64,000 nt of DNA, from NCBI RefSeq assembly GCF_003367245.1, contig NZ_QRGR01000026.1, positions 25,584-89,583 of the forward strand. The letters run 5' to 3'. Source of the DNA: Pontibacter diazotrophicus. GTDB lineage: Bacteria; Bacteroidota; Bacteroidia; Cytophagales; Hymenobacteraceae. Below the pieces are notes generated by a model. It was given only the letters and a program-made list of their open reading frames with translations. It did not search any database and was not told the origin of the DNA. The position numbers and the translations under genes are program-made. Shown one piece after another: positions 44,151 to 53,411 of this stretch. Positions within the stretch are counted from its first letter, which is position 1. Each line of letters opens with the position of its first letter.

Positions 44151-45389
44151 TCACTGAAAGTCAGGCACCACCTGCAAACTCACAGGCTTGTGTACCTCCG
44201 CCTCATGGCCTGTAGCGGTTAGTTTGCCCGTGTCTTTGTCTATTTTAAAAGAGACAATGTTGTTAGAGCGCTCGTTGGCCACCAGCAGCACGTTACCCGT
44301 CAGGTCTATCGTGAAATCACGGGGCCAGTCCCCGCCTGAAGATACCGTCTCTACATGTGTCAGCTTGCCGGTGCTTTTATCGATTTTATACACGACAATG
44401 CTGTTATGTCCGCGGTTGGAGCCATACAGGTACTGTCCATTCGGCGACACCCGTACAGCAGCAGGGTAATTGTCTCCGTTAAAGTCAGCAGGCAGTGTTG
44501 ATAGGGTTTGGATTTCGGAGAGAGCACCATTGCCGCTGTTATAGGCCAATGCCGTCATTGTCGAGTTTAATTCATTGATGACATAGGCATACTGCCCATT
44601 GGGGTGGAAAGCCATCTGCCGGGGTCCGGCACCAGGTTCGGCAGCGAAGGCCACGGCAGGCTCCGTTGGTTCCAGGGCGCTACCTTCAGCATTCAGCCGG
44701 TAACCGTATATTTTGTCTACACCCAAATCCACGGCATATACATAACGGTTATCGGGGCCTGGTGCCACGTAATGCGCGTGGGCTGCTTCCTGGCGGTCTT
44801 TGTTTGGTCCGGCACCTTCATGCTGCTCCACGGATGCGGCTTCTGCCAGAGTTCCGTTTTCCTGTATCGGGAAGGCAGCAACGTTACCGCCCATATAATT
44901 TGCCACCAACACTGTTTTACCATCGTCGCCTACTGAAATGTAGCAGGGCGCGCCTCCCTTAGAAGCAACCTGGTTCAGGAGCGTAAGATTGCCTGTTTGC
45001 TGATCCACAGAAAAGGCGCTTACAGCACCGCTGTTCTGGCCCTGGTAGTCCATTGTCTCGTTCACCGCATACAGGTAATTCTGCTGCTCGTCCAGGGTCA
45101 GGAACGATGGGTTGGCCCCGCCTTTAAAGCCACTTACGCGGCTGAGTTCTCCGGTTTCAGGATTTAACTGGTAAAGAAAAATGCTTTCGTTCTCCGGATC
45201 AGCATAAGTACCTACATATACCATAGACGTTTCTGTATTTTGGGTTTGATTTCCTGCTGCAGTTTCTTCTGATGCCGCACTATCGGACTCTGAAGAGGTA
45301 CAGGAAGAAAAAGTCATCGATAAACTCATAAAACCTACTGCTGCTACTTTTACAAAGTTGCGCCGTGCATGGTTGTGGAGATAATTCAT
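44151..45389 (-). CDS. Lactonase family protein (YbhE/6-phosphogluconolactonase-like seven-bladed propeller)
   Basis: 412 residues. N-terminus HARRNFVKVAAVGFMSLSMTFSSC combines a twin-arginine-like start with a lipobox cysteine near residue 30, then a Ser/Thr/Glu-rich linker, then a beta-propeller (about 55-410) with repeated YxYxxN/VANYMGGNV-type strands and the conserved block AHAHYVAPGPDNRYVYAVDLGVDKI near 205. Pfam lactonase propellers include 6-phosphogluconolactonase, but an exported copy probably acts on another lactone. Starts on the minus strand, divergent from the HupE gene. Confidence 0.85.
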   Translation of the reverse strand: MNYLHNHARRNFVKVAAVGFMSLSMTFSSCTSSESDSAASEETAAGNQTQNTETSMVYVGTYADPENESIFLYQLNPETGELSRVSGFKGGANPSFLTLDEQQNYLYAVNETMDYQGQNSGAVSAFSVDQQTGNLTLLNQVASKGGAPCYISVGDDGKTVLVANYMGGNVAAFPIQENGTLAEAASVEQHEGAGPNKDRQEAAHAHYVAPGPDNRYVYAVDLGVDKIYGYRLNAEGSALEPTEPAVAFAAEPGAGPRQMAFHPNGQYAYVINELNSTMTALAYNSGNGALSEIQTLSTLPADFNGDNYPAAVRVSPNGQYLYGSNRGHNSIVVYKIDKSTGKLTHVETVSSGGDWPRDFTIDLTGNVLLVANERSNNIVSFKIDKDTGKLTATGHEAEVHKPVSLQVVPDFQ

Positions 45390-45701
45390 ATAGTTGATTG
45401 GCTGGGTTAGAACCCTAATTTATACTAGTGAGCGTTTTCAGAGGGCATTGTTGGCTTATATAGGCTCAAGTTAACGAATATTGTGGCACAAGCTTAAACA
45501 AACGCTCTTATTTCTGAAAGGGTAGCGCTTTCTATGGCCTTAAGGTAGAGCCTGGCTACAATGCAGCACAAACGCTGCCAAACACCTATGCTTCGAGCAA
45601 CCAGCATGACACTTCGTTCTCATATCTTATCGCTGTTGCAACTCAGTAGGTAAAACTTTAATTTGCACTTTGTTTCAGTATCAACTTACCGCACCCTTAC
45701 T
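45390..45701. other. Divergent intergenic region between lactonase and HupE-like gene
   Basis: 312 bp without coding frame; contains a loose inverted repeat near 45530-45560 (GTAG...CTAC) and the promoters of both genes. No consensus box recognised. Confidence 0.4.
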
Positions 45702-46295
45702 GTGTCTTCTGTTTTCTCAACGTACCTTGAACTGGGCTTTCATCATATCTTTGATTTCAAGGCCTACGACCACATGCTGTTTTTGCTGGCGCTGAGCGCC
45801 ATTTACACGTTGAGCGACTGGCGCAAAGTAATCGCATTGGTTACAGCCTTCACCATCGGGCATTCTATTACACTGGCGCTTGCCACGTTCAACATCATCC
45901 GGTTCGACACAAATCTGATAGAGTTCCTGATTCCGGTCACCATCCTTTTTACCTGCATCACTAATTTCTTCAAGCTGAAAGGCGCTGCTTCCAAACAGCC
46001 AACTGTTTTTTCGTTGCACAACCTGATGGCGCTCTTCTTTGGCCTGATTCATGGCATGGGCTTCTCTAACTTTCTGAGGGCAATGCTGGGGCGCAGCGGC
46101 AGTATCTGGCAGCAGTTGCTGGCTTTCAATATCGGAATAGAGTTGGGACAATTACTGATTGTTGCTATCTTGCTGATACTGGGCGCTATAGTGATGAATA
46201 TTTTCAAGGCAAAAAAACGCGATTGGATTATGGTACTATCGAGTGCCGCGGCAGGCGTTGCCTTAGTATTAATGATTGAAACCAATATATTTTAA
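45702..46295 (+). CDS. HupE/UreJ family membrane protein
   Basis: About 197 residues from GTG 45702; a TTG start 13 codons upstream is also open, and there is no early ATG. Homologues begin shortly before LELGFHHIFDFKAYDHMLFLLAL, which fits. Six or so membrane helices; conserved histidines LGFHHIxDxxxxDHxLF near residue 10-22, TIGHSITLALA near 53 and FGLIHGMGFSNFL near 115. HupE/UreJ proteins are nickel or cobalt permeases; this Bacteroidota branch may transport a metal ion, not proven. Upstream of, but probably separate from, the M1 protease (92 bp). Confidence 0.8.
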   Translation: MSSVFSTYLELGFHHIFDFKAYDHMLFLLALSAIYTLSDWRKVIALVTAFTIGHSITLALATFNIIRFDTNLIEFLIPVTILFTCITNFFKLKGAASKQPTVFSLHNLMALFFGLIHGMGFSNFLRAMLGRSGSIWQQLLAFNIGIELGQLLIVAILLILGAIVMNIFKAKKRDWIMVLSSAAAGVALVLMIETNIF

Positions 46296-46387
46296 CGTTC
46301 AAACAACTATATTTGAACTTTATAGCGAAGAGCATCCCTTATTCATTTACCTTAACTTATAATCTAACAACACTATATCCGATATTC

Positions 46388-48727
46388 ATGAGAAACCTTT
46401 TAGCAGGTTTGGCGCTGTTGGGCTTAGTGGCAGGGCCTATGGCGGCGCTGGCACAGGACACCAAATTCGGGCAGCTGGGACAAGAGCTGCCAACGCCTAA
46501 TACTTATCGCACGGCATCAGGCGCGCCCGGCCACCAGTACTGGCAGCAGCGTGCAGATTATACGATAAAAGTAGAGCTGGACGACAAGAACCAGTCTCTT
46601 ACCGGCTCTGAAACCATTACCTACACCAATAACTCACCGGACGTGCTGGGTTACCTGTGGGTGCAACTGGACCAGAACATCTTTGAGCCAAACTCCATGA
46701 GCAACCTGACCCAAACAGGCAAGCTTCAGGACAGAATGTCGCTGCAGGCAGTAGACTACCTAACACGTGAGGAGTTTGACGGTGGCTTTAAAATCAGCAA
46801 AGTAACCGACCGCGGTGGCAAGGCGCTGCCTTATACCATCAATAATACCATGATGCGTATTAACCTGCCTTCGCCGCTGAAGCCAAACCAGAGCTATACC
46901 TTCAACGTTGATTGGAAAAACAACATCAACAACCAGAAAACGCTGGGTGGCCGCTCGGGCTATGAGTATTTCCCTAAAGATGGCAATTACCTGTACGAGA
47001 TAGCACAGTGGTTCCCGCGCATGGCTGTATATGACGATGTGAATGGTTGGCAGCACAAGCAGTTTCTGGGTAGCGGTGAGTTTGCCCTGCCTTTCGGCGA
47101 TTATAAAGTAAGCATCACGGTGCCAGCTGACCACGTGGTGGCAGGTACCGGTGAGCTGCAGAATGCTAGCCAGGTGCTTTCTTCCACACAGCAGAAACGG
47201 TGGGCGCAAGCCGCGAAAAGCGACAAGCCTGTTGTGATTGTAACGCAGGAAGAAGCAACGCAGGCAGAAAATAACAAAGCAACGGATAAGAAGACATGGG
47301 TATACGCCGCTAAAAACGTGCGCGACTTTGCCTGGGCAAGCTCCCGTAAGTTTATCTGGGACGCCATGAACACCAACGTGGGCGGCAAAAACGTGCTGTC
47401 GATGTCTTACTACCCGAAGGAAGCAAACCCGCTTTGGGGCCAGTATTCTACAGAGGCAGTAGGCCATACCCTTCGTGTTTACTCCAAGCACACCATTGAT
47501 TATCCTTACCCGGTAGCTATTTCTGTACACGGCCCTGTGGGCGGTATGGAGTACCCGATGATATCGTTCAACGGCTACCGCCCGGAGGAAGACGGCACTT
47601 ACTCTGACCGTATTAAGTATGGTCTTATCTCTGTGATTATCCATGAAGTGGGCCATAACTTCTTCCCGATGATTGTGAACTCCGATGAGCGCCAGTGGAC
47701 GTGGATGGATGAGGGCCTGAACACGTTTATGCAATACCTGGCGGAGCAGGAGTGGGAACGCAACTATCCGTCGCGCCGTGGTGAGCCAAAGGATATCGTG
47801 GAATACATGAAGAGCGCCAAGAACACGCAGACGCCGATTATGACGAACTCTGAGTCGGTGCTGCAGTTTGGTCCGAACGCCTACGGCAAGCCTGCTACAG
47901 GTCTGAACATCCTGCGCGAAACAGTGATGGGCCGCGAGCTGTTTGACTATGCCTTTAAAGAATATGCAAAGCGCTGGGCTTTCAAGCACCCGATGCCTGC
48001 TGACTTCTTCCGTACCATGGAAGATGCCTCGGGTGTGGACTTAGACTGGTTCTGGAGAGGCTGGTTCTATACCACCGACCATACTGATCTTGCTATTACG
48101 GATGTTAAATGGTACGCCATCGACGCACAGGATCCGGAGTTTGTGAATGCACAGCGCCGTGAAGAACTGAACAAGGCACCTCAAACGCTTTCGCAGCAGC
48201 GCAACCTGCAGGACATTCCTAAAACGCTGGTAGACGAGAAGCCTGAGCTAAACGACTTCTATAACACCTACGACCCACTCGCTACGACAGCCTCTGATTT
48301 GCAGCGCCACCAGCAATTTATGAAGAACCTGACACCAGAGCAGAAAAAGGCACTGGAGTCTGGCCTGAACTTCTATGAGGTAGGTTTCCAGAACAAAGGC
48401 GGGCTGGTAATGCCGCTGGTTGTGCAGATGACGTATGAGGATGGCTCTGAAGAAGTGATGAATATTCCGGCTGAGATCTGGCGCTATAACAACGACGAGA
48501 TCACGAAGGTGTTTATCACAGAAAAGCCTGTGGTAAGCTTCACGCTGGACCCATACCTGCAGACTGCAGACACAGACCTCTCGGATAACAGCTATCCGCG
48601 CCGTATGGCACCGTCCCGTTTCGAGATCTATCAGCAGCAAAACAGGCAGCAGCAAAACCCGATGCAGCGCGAGCGCGCCACAAGCCGCACAAACGGCAGC
48701 GGCGGTAGCAGCAATCCTGCTCAATAG
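46388..48727 (+). CDS. M1 family aminopeptidase-like zinc metalloprotease, secreted
   Basis: 779 residues from ATG 46388 (MRNLLAGLALLGLVAGPMAALAQ, signal peptide); an in-frame ATG 25 codons earlier would bury the signal. Gluzincin core: GGMEYPM near 388 (substrate motif), zinc site HEVGH at 419-423 with third ligand Glu in WTWMDEGLNTF near 439, and a downstream Tyr region. The N-terminal part (about 25-250) is the M1 beta-saddle. A Gln/Asn-rich tail (QQQNRQQQNP) ends the protein. Removes N-terminal residues from peptides in the periplasm or outside. Followed by a perfect terminator. Confidence 0.93.
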   Translation: MRNLLAGLALLGLVAGPMAALAQDTKFGQLGQELPTPNTYRTASGAPGHQYWQQRADYTIKVELDDKNQSLTGSETITYTNNSPDVLGYLWVQLDQNIFEPNSMSNLTQTGKLQDRMSLQAVDYLTREEFDGGFKISKVTDRGGKALPYTINNTMMRINLPSPLKPNQSYTFNVDWKNNINNQKTLGGRSGYEYFPKDGNYLYEIAQWFPRMAVYDDVNGWQHKQFLGSGEFALPFGDYKVSITVPADHVVAGTGELQNASQVLSSTQQKRWAQAAKSDKPVVIVTQEEATQAENNKATDKKTWVYAAKNVRDFAWASSRKFIWDAMNTNVGGKNVLSMSYYPKEANPLWGQYSTEAVGHTLRVYSKHTIDYPYPVAISVHGPVGGMEYPMISFNGYRPEEDGTYSDRIKYGLISVIIHEVGHNFFPMIVNSDERQWTWMDEGLNTFMQYLAEQEWERNYPSRRGEPKDIVEYMKSAKNTQTPIMTNSESVLQFGPNAYGKPATGLNILRETVMGRELFDYAFKEYAKRWAFKHPMPADFFRTMEDASGVDLDWFWRGWFYTTDHTDLAITDVKWYAIDAQDPEFVNAQRREELNKAPQTLSQQRNLQDIPKTLVDEKPELNDFYNTYDPLATTASDLQRHQQFMKNLTPEQKKALESGLNFYEVGFQNKGGLVMPLVVQMTYEDGSEEVMNIPAEIWRYNNDEITKVFITEKPVVSFTLDPYLQTADTDLSDNSYPRRMAPSRFEIYQQQNRQQQNPMQRERATSRTNGSGGSSNPAQ

Positions 48728-48747
48728 CTGAGAACTATTATAAACCA

Positions 48748-48790
48748 AAAACAGCAATGCCTCCAGGACTCCTGGAGGCATTGCTGTTTT
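48748..48790. terminator. Perfect 20-bp bidirectional terminator
   Basis: AAAACAGCAATGCCTCCAGG pairs exactly with its complement around loop ACT, ending TTTT; serves the M1 gene and the convergent ndh. Confidence 0.92.
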
Positions 48791-48816
48791 ATAGGTAACT
48801 CACACAGATAAGCTGT

Positions 48817-50163
48817 CTATTCTGCGTTGTACTTGTTAATGAATTTGCGTTTGGCCCTGTCTCCCTTCCGGACGAATGGCCTGATGATAAGGCGTGTGCC
48901 ACGCTCGTAGGTAAAAAAGCGGTAAATCCAGTTGCTGAGTACCACCAGTTTGTTCCGGAAGCCAACGAGGAACATGATGTGCACAAACAGCCAAACTACC
49001 CATGCAAAAAAGCCACTCATGTGCCTATCATTTGGTAAATCTGCCACAGCACGATTTCGACCAACAATGGCCAGGGACCCTTTATCATAATACTTGAATG
49101 GCTCCATCGGCCGGCCACGCTTTAGCTTCGGAAGGTTTTTTGCCAGGAGTTTTCCTTGCTGAATGGCAGGCTGCGCCACTCCCGGATGCCCTCTTGGGTA
49201 CTCATCCGTTTTCATGAAGGCGATGTCGCCAATCGCAAAAATGTTGTTCAAACCCAGCACCTGGTTATACTGGTTCACCAGTATCCTGCCCCGCTCCATT
49301 GCCTCTTCCGGCAAGCCATCTATCATCGCTCCCGCAACTCCGGCAGCCCATATCAGCGTATGCGCCCGGATCTGTTCACCTCCTTTCAGGGTGGCAATAT
49401 TGCCATCATAAGACTCTACCAGGGTGTTCAGCCTGATATCTATCCCAAGTTCCTCGAGGTACTGCTGCGTTTTAGCACTGGCCTGCGGCGACATCGGCGG
49501 CAACACTCTGTCCATACCTTCCACGAGATAGATATTCATGTTATTGAAGTTCATACCCGGGTAGTCTGTTGGGAGGATATGCTTCCTCATTTCTGCCAGC
49601 GCACCTGCTAGTTCCACACCAGTAGGCCCACCACCCACAATCACAAAGTTCATCAGGCTCTGCTTTATTTCAGGGTCGTTGGTCATGCTGGCCTGCTCGA
49701 AACACTGCAAAAACTGGCTGCGCAAATTAAGGGCATCCGGTATCTGCTTCAGCGGAAAAGAGTATTTCTTTACCTGGTCATTTCCGAAGTAGTTAGACTT
49801 GGAGCCTGTGGCCACCACCAGGTAATCGTAAGGCAGGTTGCCGACAAGCGTTGATACGGTTTTCATAACCGGGTCAATGCCTATCACTTTTACTAACCGG
49901 AAGTGAAAGTCTTCATAGTCATCACTACCAAACATCTTACGCAGCGGTTCTGCAATAGCGTCAGGTTCAAGGCCGGCTGTGGCCACCTGGTACAAAAGGG
50001 GCCAGAAGCCGTGGTAGTTCTGCCTGTCGAACAGCACAATCTGAAAGTCCTCACATTTCAGTTTCTTGGCCACGTTGATACCTCCAAATCCACCTCCTAT
50101 TATAACAACACGAGGTTTGGTGGTATCGGGTATATTGAGCGATAATTGATCGGTTTCAAGCAT
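48817..50163 (-). CDS. ndh: Type II NADH dehydrogenase (NAD(P)/FAD-dependent oxidoreductase)
   Basis: 448 residues. Single-subunit, non-pumping NADH:quinone oxidoreductase on the inner face of the membrane. FAD-binding VVIIGGGFGGINVAKKL near 20-36, NAD-binding FVIVGGGPTGVELAGALAEM near 173, second FAD motif NNIFAIGDIA near 305, quinone-site stretch HPGVAQPAIQQGKLLAKNL near 327, and a hydrophobic C-terminal membrane anchor (about 385-425). Full length. It gives the cell a non-proton-pumping alternative to complex I encoded 5 kb away. Single gene. Confidence 0.93.
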   Translation of the reverse strand: MLETDQLSLNIPDTTKPRVVIIGGGFGGINVAKKLKCEDFQIVLFDRQNYHGFWPLLYQVATAGLEPDAIAEPLRKMFGSDDYEDFHFRLVKVIGIDPVMKTVSTLVGNLPYDYLVVATGSKSNYFGNDQVKKYSFPLKQIPDALNLRSQFLQCFEQASMTNDPEIKQSLMNFVIVGGGPTGVELAGALAEMRKHILPTDYPGMNFNNMNIYLVEGMDRVLPPMSPQASAKTQQYLEELGIDIRLNTLVESYDGNIATLKGGEQIRAHTLIWAAGVAGAMIDGLPEEAMERGRILVNQYNQVLGLNNIFAIGDIAFMKTDEYPRGHPGVAQPAIQQGKLLAKNLPKLKRGRPMEPFKYYDKGSLAIVGRNRAVADLPNDRHMSGFFAWVVWLFVHIMFLVGFRNKLVVLSNWIYRFFTYERGTRLIIRPFVRKGDRAKRKFINKYNAE

Positions 50164-50417
50164 AGTATATTTCGTTTAGGTCTCCGCAACCCGGAGCAGC
50201 AAATTACACTTTGCTTCCCGGCTGCTTCTGTAGTAGATATGTACAGCTACATCCAAAATAACGAAACATACGGCGCTTAGTTACTTACAGGCAATTCTCC
50301 TGTGCAGAAAGCATTTATTGATGGGGTATAAAGATAGTCGCAGCCACTCTTGTGAAATGGCTGTTCCGGGCACTGTTGAAAGCACCTGTAAAAGATGATA
50401 TAAGAAGGTGTTGGGGA

Positions 50418-51089
50418 CTATTTCTGTTTGAAATCGCCGTTCATGATGGACTTGATAAGGGCCGGGATGGCCATCGGGTTGATAGTAGGATACATATAGC
50501 GGTTTTGCTGTAACTGCTGCTGCTGGTTCATCCCATGCCTGAAATTACCCGCTCCATCCATCGGTGTTGTTTTGAAGAGTTCCTCCAGCCGCTCAGGGTC
50601 CAGGTTACGCATGGCAATGGCCCGGCCTTCGTCCGGCAGCTTTACGTTGGCTACTGCCTCCCGGAAATCACGCTCTGTTGCCCAAGGGAACACATCTACC
50701 ATAGGAAGCTCCGTTGGGTCTTCCTGCAGCTGCATGATAATAGAGTAGCTCTGGCTGCTATAGTTTTTCGGAATAATGAGGTACTGCTTCTTAAAGCCCA
50801 GTGCACTGAAAAGCACGCTGTCGCCAGCCAGCACCGGAACCGAGAAAAAGCCGTATTCATTTGTCACTGTTCCACGTGTGGAGTTTGGCACGTACACGCT
50901 CACACCAGCCACACCGAACAGACTGTCGCCGGTAGCGACAAAGCCGGACAACTGCACCACACGCCCCGCCTGCCCCTGTGCCGCTGCCTCCTCTGTTGTA
51001 CCTAAAAGCAACAACAGGCCTAACAGTGGCAGTAAGAGCCATTGCAGGGGCTTTGCATGGGAATATGACGCGTGTAAAGGTGACTTCAT
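50418..51089 (-). CDS. Carboxypeptidase-like regulatory domain protein, secreted
   Basis: 223 residues from ATG 51089 (MKSPLHASYSH), with an alternative start three codons upstream. A long signal peptide ends near EAAAQG. One CarboxypepD_reg-like beta-sandwich (about 45-125, VQLSGFVATGDSLFGVAGVSVYV...GTVTNEYGFFSVPVLAGDSVLFSALGFK), then a region of about 95 residues conserved in Cytophagales proteins of this type (PMVDVFPWATERDFREAV) and a Gln/Asn-rich stretch. No catalytic domain; function unknown, probably periplasmic or cell-surface. Divergent from the ArsR regulator 72 bp away. Confidence 0.8.
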   Translation of the reverse strand: MKSPLHASYSHAKPLQWLLLPLLGLLLLLGTTEEAAAQGQAGRVVQLSGFVATGDSLFGVAGVSVYVPNSTRGTVTNEYGFFSVPVLAGDSVLFSALGFKKQYLIIPKNYSSQSYSIIMQLQEDPTELPMVDVFPWATERDFREAVANVKLPDEGRAIAMRNLDPERLEELFKTTPMDGAGNFRHGMNQQQQLQQNRYMYPTINPMAIPALIKSIMNGDFKQK

Positions 51090-51161
51090 GTGATACAATT
51101 ATACTATTTATTATTTATAATAGCTGCTTTTACCTATTTTTGGTCTATTGCCAACCTGCTT

Positions 51162-51548
51162 ATGAGGCTCAAACACTTCAGTCTTTCTTTTGGCGAACAG
51201 GTTTTAAAAGCCCTCGCCGACGAATCCCGCATCCGCATCCTCTTCCTGATTTTGCGCAACAAAGAAATGTGCACTTCAGACCTGGAGCAGGTGCTGGACT
51301 TTACGCAAACTAAAACCTCACGTCACCTCTCTTACCTTCGCAATGCGGGCCTGGTGGCCCCCCGCAAGGTGGATCAGTGGGTTTTTTATGCTATCAAAGA
51401 AGAGGCCGCAGACTTCTTACACCAGATTTTTGCTTACATGGAGCGCGATGCCGCACTCCAAAAGGATGTGGAAGTTTACCAGATTCTTTTCTCTAACCGC
51501 GAGCTTGCCGTTAACAAACTACAAACCCGCCGCTGGACAGCCTCCTAG
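51162..51548 (+). CDS. ArsR family winged-helix transcriptional regulator
   Basis: 128 residues from ATG 51162 (MRLKHFSLSFGEQVLKALADESRIRILFL); a longer frame back to 51090 would add a hydrophobic stretch from the promoter region. Winged helix (about 12-90) with ARSR pattern VLKALADESRIRILFLILRN, recognition helix TKTSRHLSYLRNAGLV and wing. No cysteine pair for arsenic-type metal sensing in the recognition helix; one Cys in MCTSDLEQ. TATTTTTG at 51135-51142 fits a -7 box. May regulate the divergent secreted protein or itself. Confidence 0.86.
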   Translation: MRLKHFSLSFGEQVLKALADESRIRILFLILRNKEMCTSDLEQVLDFTQTKTSRHLSYLRNAGLVAPRKVDQWVFYAIKEEAADFLHQIFAYMERDAALQKDVEVYQILFSNRELAVNKLQTRRWTAS

Positions 51549-51695
51549 CGTTTGTCTGCCCCATCATAACTACATAAATTAAAATATATTGTATTGGTTC
51601 AGGTGCCAGACAGCTTCGCCTTCCATTAAAACAATGCAATTTTCAAAACATACGTTCCCCCGGCGCGTTTTACTTTTACCTGATTCTATTTAAAC

Positions 51696-52397
51696 ATGAA
51701 AACATACACCCATATCCTCTTCGACCTAGACCACACACTCTGGGACTTTGAGAAAAATTCCGAAGAAACCCTGTACACACTATATGAGCAGTTTGGATTA
51801 GCCAGCTTTGGCAAGTTCGATAGTAACTCCTTTTATAAGAAGTATAAGTTTGTGAACACCCGCCTTTGGGACATGTACAACAAAGGCAGAATAAAGCAGG
51901 CGGAGCTACGGGAAAGCCGCTTTGTCAAAACGCTGACTGGCCTTGGCCTGGAACCGCACGAGGTGCCGCAGGGCATTTCGGAAGCTTACCTGGACCTCTG
52001 CCCTACCAAAACGGCCGTGTTTCCTTTCGCCTTTGAAGTGCTCGATTACCTGCAACCAAAGTACGGCCTGCACATTCTCACGAATGGGTTTAAGGACGCA
52101 CAGCATGTAAAGATCACCTCATCTAATTTGCATGGCTACTTTAAGGAGATAGTAACCTCTGATTGCTGTGGCTACAAAAAGCCTGACCGCCGCATGTTTG
52201 AGTACCTGCTGGACCGCATTAGCGTAAAACCGGAAAACTGCCTGATGGTGGGCGATAACTATGAGTGCGATATTGAAGGTGCCCGCGATTCCGGCATCGA
52301 TCAGGTGTTCTTTAACCCCGAGAAAATTAAAAAGAGACGAAGCCTCAAACCCACCTACGAAATCCATTGTTTGAGCCAGTTAAAAGAGATGCTCTAA
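51696..52397 (+). CDS. yjjG: YjjG family noncanonical pyrimidine nucleotidase (HAD superfamily)
   Basis: 233 residues. HAD phosphatase with motif I FDLDHTLWDF (Asp10, Asp12), motif II Thr in LHILTNGFKDAQ near 130, motif III Lys in GYKKPDRRMFEYLL near 156 and motif IV MVGDNYECDIEGA near 183. The alpha-helical cap of the YjjG group occupies about 20-100. Removes phosphate from damaged or noncanonical pyrimidine nucleotides. Own terminator. Full length. Confidence 0.9.
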   Translation: MKTYTHILFDLDHTLWDFEKNSEETLYTLYEQFGLASFGKFDSNSFYKKYKFVNTRLWDMYNKGRIKQAELRESRFVKTLTGLGLEPHEVPQGISEAYLDLCPTKTAVFPFAFEVLDYLQPKYGLHILTNGFKDAQHVKITSSNLHGYFKEIVTSDCCGYKKPDRRMFEYLLDRISVKPENCLMVGDNYECDIEGARDSGIDQVFFNPEKIKKRRSLKPTYEIHCLSQLKEML

Positions 52398-52425
52398 CAA
52401 CAGTCTAACAACAATTGAAAGCATA

Positions 52426-52483
52426 AAATTATAAAGCCCGGCGCCAGCACCTGAAACAGGTACAGCGCCGGGCTTTATAATTT
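52426..52483 (+). terminator. Perfect 19-bp terminator hairpin of yjjG with nested stem
   Basis: AAATTATAAAGCCCGGCGC pairs exactly with GCGCCGGGCTTTATAATTT. The 20-nt loop holds a second small stem ACCTG-AAA-CAGGT. A decayed copy of the central part occurs at 53083-53126. Confidence 0.88.
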
Positions 52484-52564
52484 AAAGTTGCTTTCAGGGG
52501 CAATTACTACCGCAAAGACCTCGCAGTGTGCGCAGCTTCTGCGAGCGTCTGCACACAGAAGCTG

Positions 52565-52771
52565 CTATTCCCAAAACGACAGCTTATCCTGGTATCTGCT
52601 TGCGCTTGTCTTTTCCTGTACCTCCTGTTTCTGCGCTGTCTTTGTGATAATCTGCTCTTCTGTGCTGGTTTTATTTTTGTTAAAAGTATAGTTGGTCACT
52701 TCTGCAGCAAAGGAAAACCCGATTGCCATTGCCAACATCCCCTTTGCATATGTTTTGTTTCTGTTTTTCAT
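52565..52771 (-). CDS. Small hypothetical protein with N-terminal hydrophobic segment, 68 aa
   Basis: MKNRNKTYAKGMLAMAIGFSFA reads as a signal peptide or membrane anchor, followed by a polar, Lys/Thr/Glu-rich tail ending DKLSFWE. No family recognised. Codons and start context are plausible (A-rich leader), and the frame covers the whole interval between yjjG and the REP-like array. Probably a small secreted or membrane-attached protein, though it could be a chance frame. Confidence 0.5.
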   Translation of the reverse strand: MKNRNKTYAKGMLAMAIGFSFAAEVTNYTFNKNKTSTEEQIITKTAQKQEVQEKTSASRYQDKLSFWE

Positions 52772-52941
52772 AGTAAAATAAACTTATAAGCTACTCTCCC
52801 CGACAAGCAGGGAGAGTTATTACGGGAAACAGTGCGATGAAGGTTGCAACACCTTTGTGGATTTGGTGTACCTGATTGAAAGGAAGACCACTTTAGTTCG
52901 GCTGCTCACAGATACTCTATTTGAGATGATTAGATAGCTCA

Positions 52942-53054
52942 TTCGGACATCTTTGTCCGAATGCCACCTGCCGGGGATTTCTTAATCCCCGTATACCGTA
53001 TAACGCGGACTAGGAAGTCCGCCTCAGGCATGGTTCCGGACAAGGAAGTCCGAA
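52942..53054. repeat. REP-like multi-hairpin unit 1
   Basis: Four hairpins in a row: TTCGGACATCTTTGTCCGAA (52942), CGGGGATTTCTTAATCCCCG (52972), GCGGACTAGGAAGTCCGC (53005) and TTCCGGAC...GTCCGAA (53034). The second unit lies exactly 207 bp downstream. The GGAC/GTCC arms resemble palindromes of REP-associated elements; no transposase gene is nearby. Confidence 0.85.
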
Positions 53055-53148
53055 ACAGCCATAGGCTGTATTCGTTATAGAAAGCCGACACTGACACCTG
53101 AGACAAGTACAACGCCAGGCTTTTAAATACTACTGGCTCTACTGCTCT

Positions 53149-53261
53149 TTCGGACATCTTTGTCCGAATGCTACCTGCCGGGGACTTCCTAGTCCCCGTG
53201 TACCGAATAATGCGGACTAGGAAGTCCGCTCCATGGTTAGTTCCGGACAAGGATGTCCGAA
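53149..53261. repeat. REP-like multi-hairpin unit 2
   Basis: Same four hairpins at 53149, 53179, 53212 and 53241. Hairpin 2 reads CGGGGACTTCCTAGTCCCCG: its T-A pair of unit 1 is C-G here, so both sides of the stem changed together. The two units and their spacer fill most of the 640-bp gap before pruA. Confidence 0.85.
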
Positions 53262-53411
53262 ACAGCTGCTTGTAATAGCCACCTATAGCAGAACGAGCGT
53301 TCGTATGCCGCTTTTCCGGGAAATCCCGTTACATTTGTAAAGAAGGCGCTGTTATTTCCGTAAGCCTTCAGGAATACCTTAAACATATTTTATAATCACA
53401 ATTATAAACGC

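Noticed and set aside
46760..47989. Open frame of 409 codons antisense to the M1 protease gene
   Set aside because: Shadow of the real gene with Cys/His/Arg-rich nonsense composition.
52939..53250. Open frame of 103 codons with an internal repeat (FLVRxIRYTGxxKSPAG)
   Set aside because: It is a translation of the two REP-like hairpin units; the repeat is at the DNA level and the stems show compensatory change, not protein conservation.
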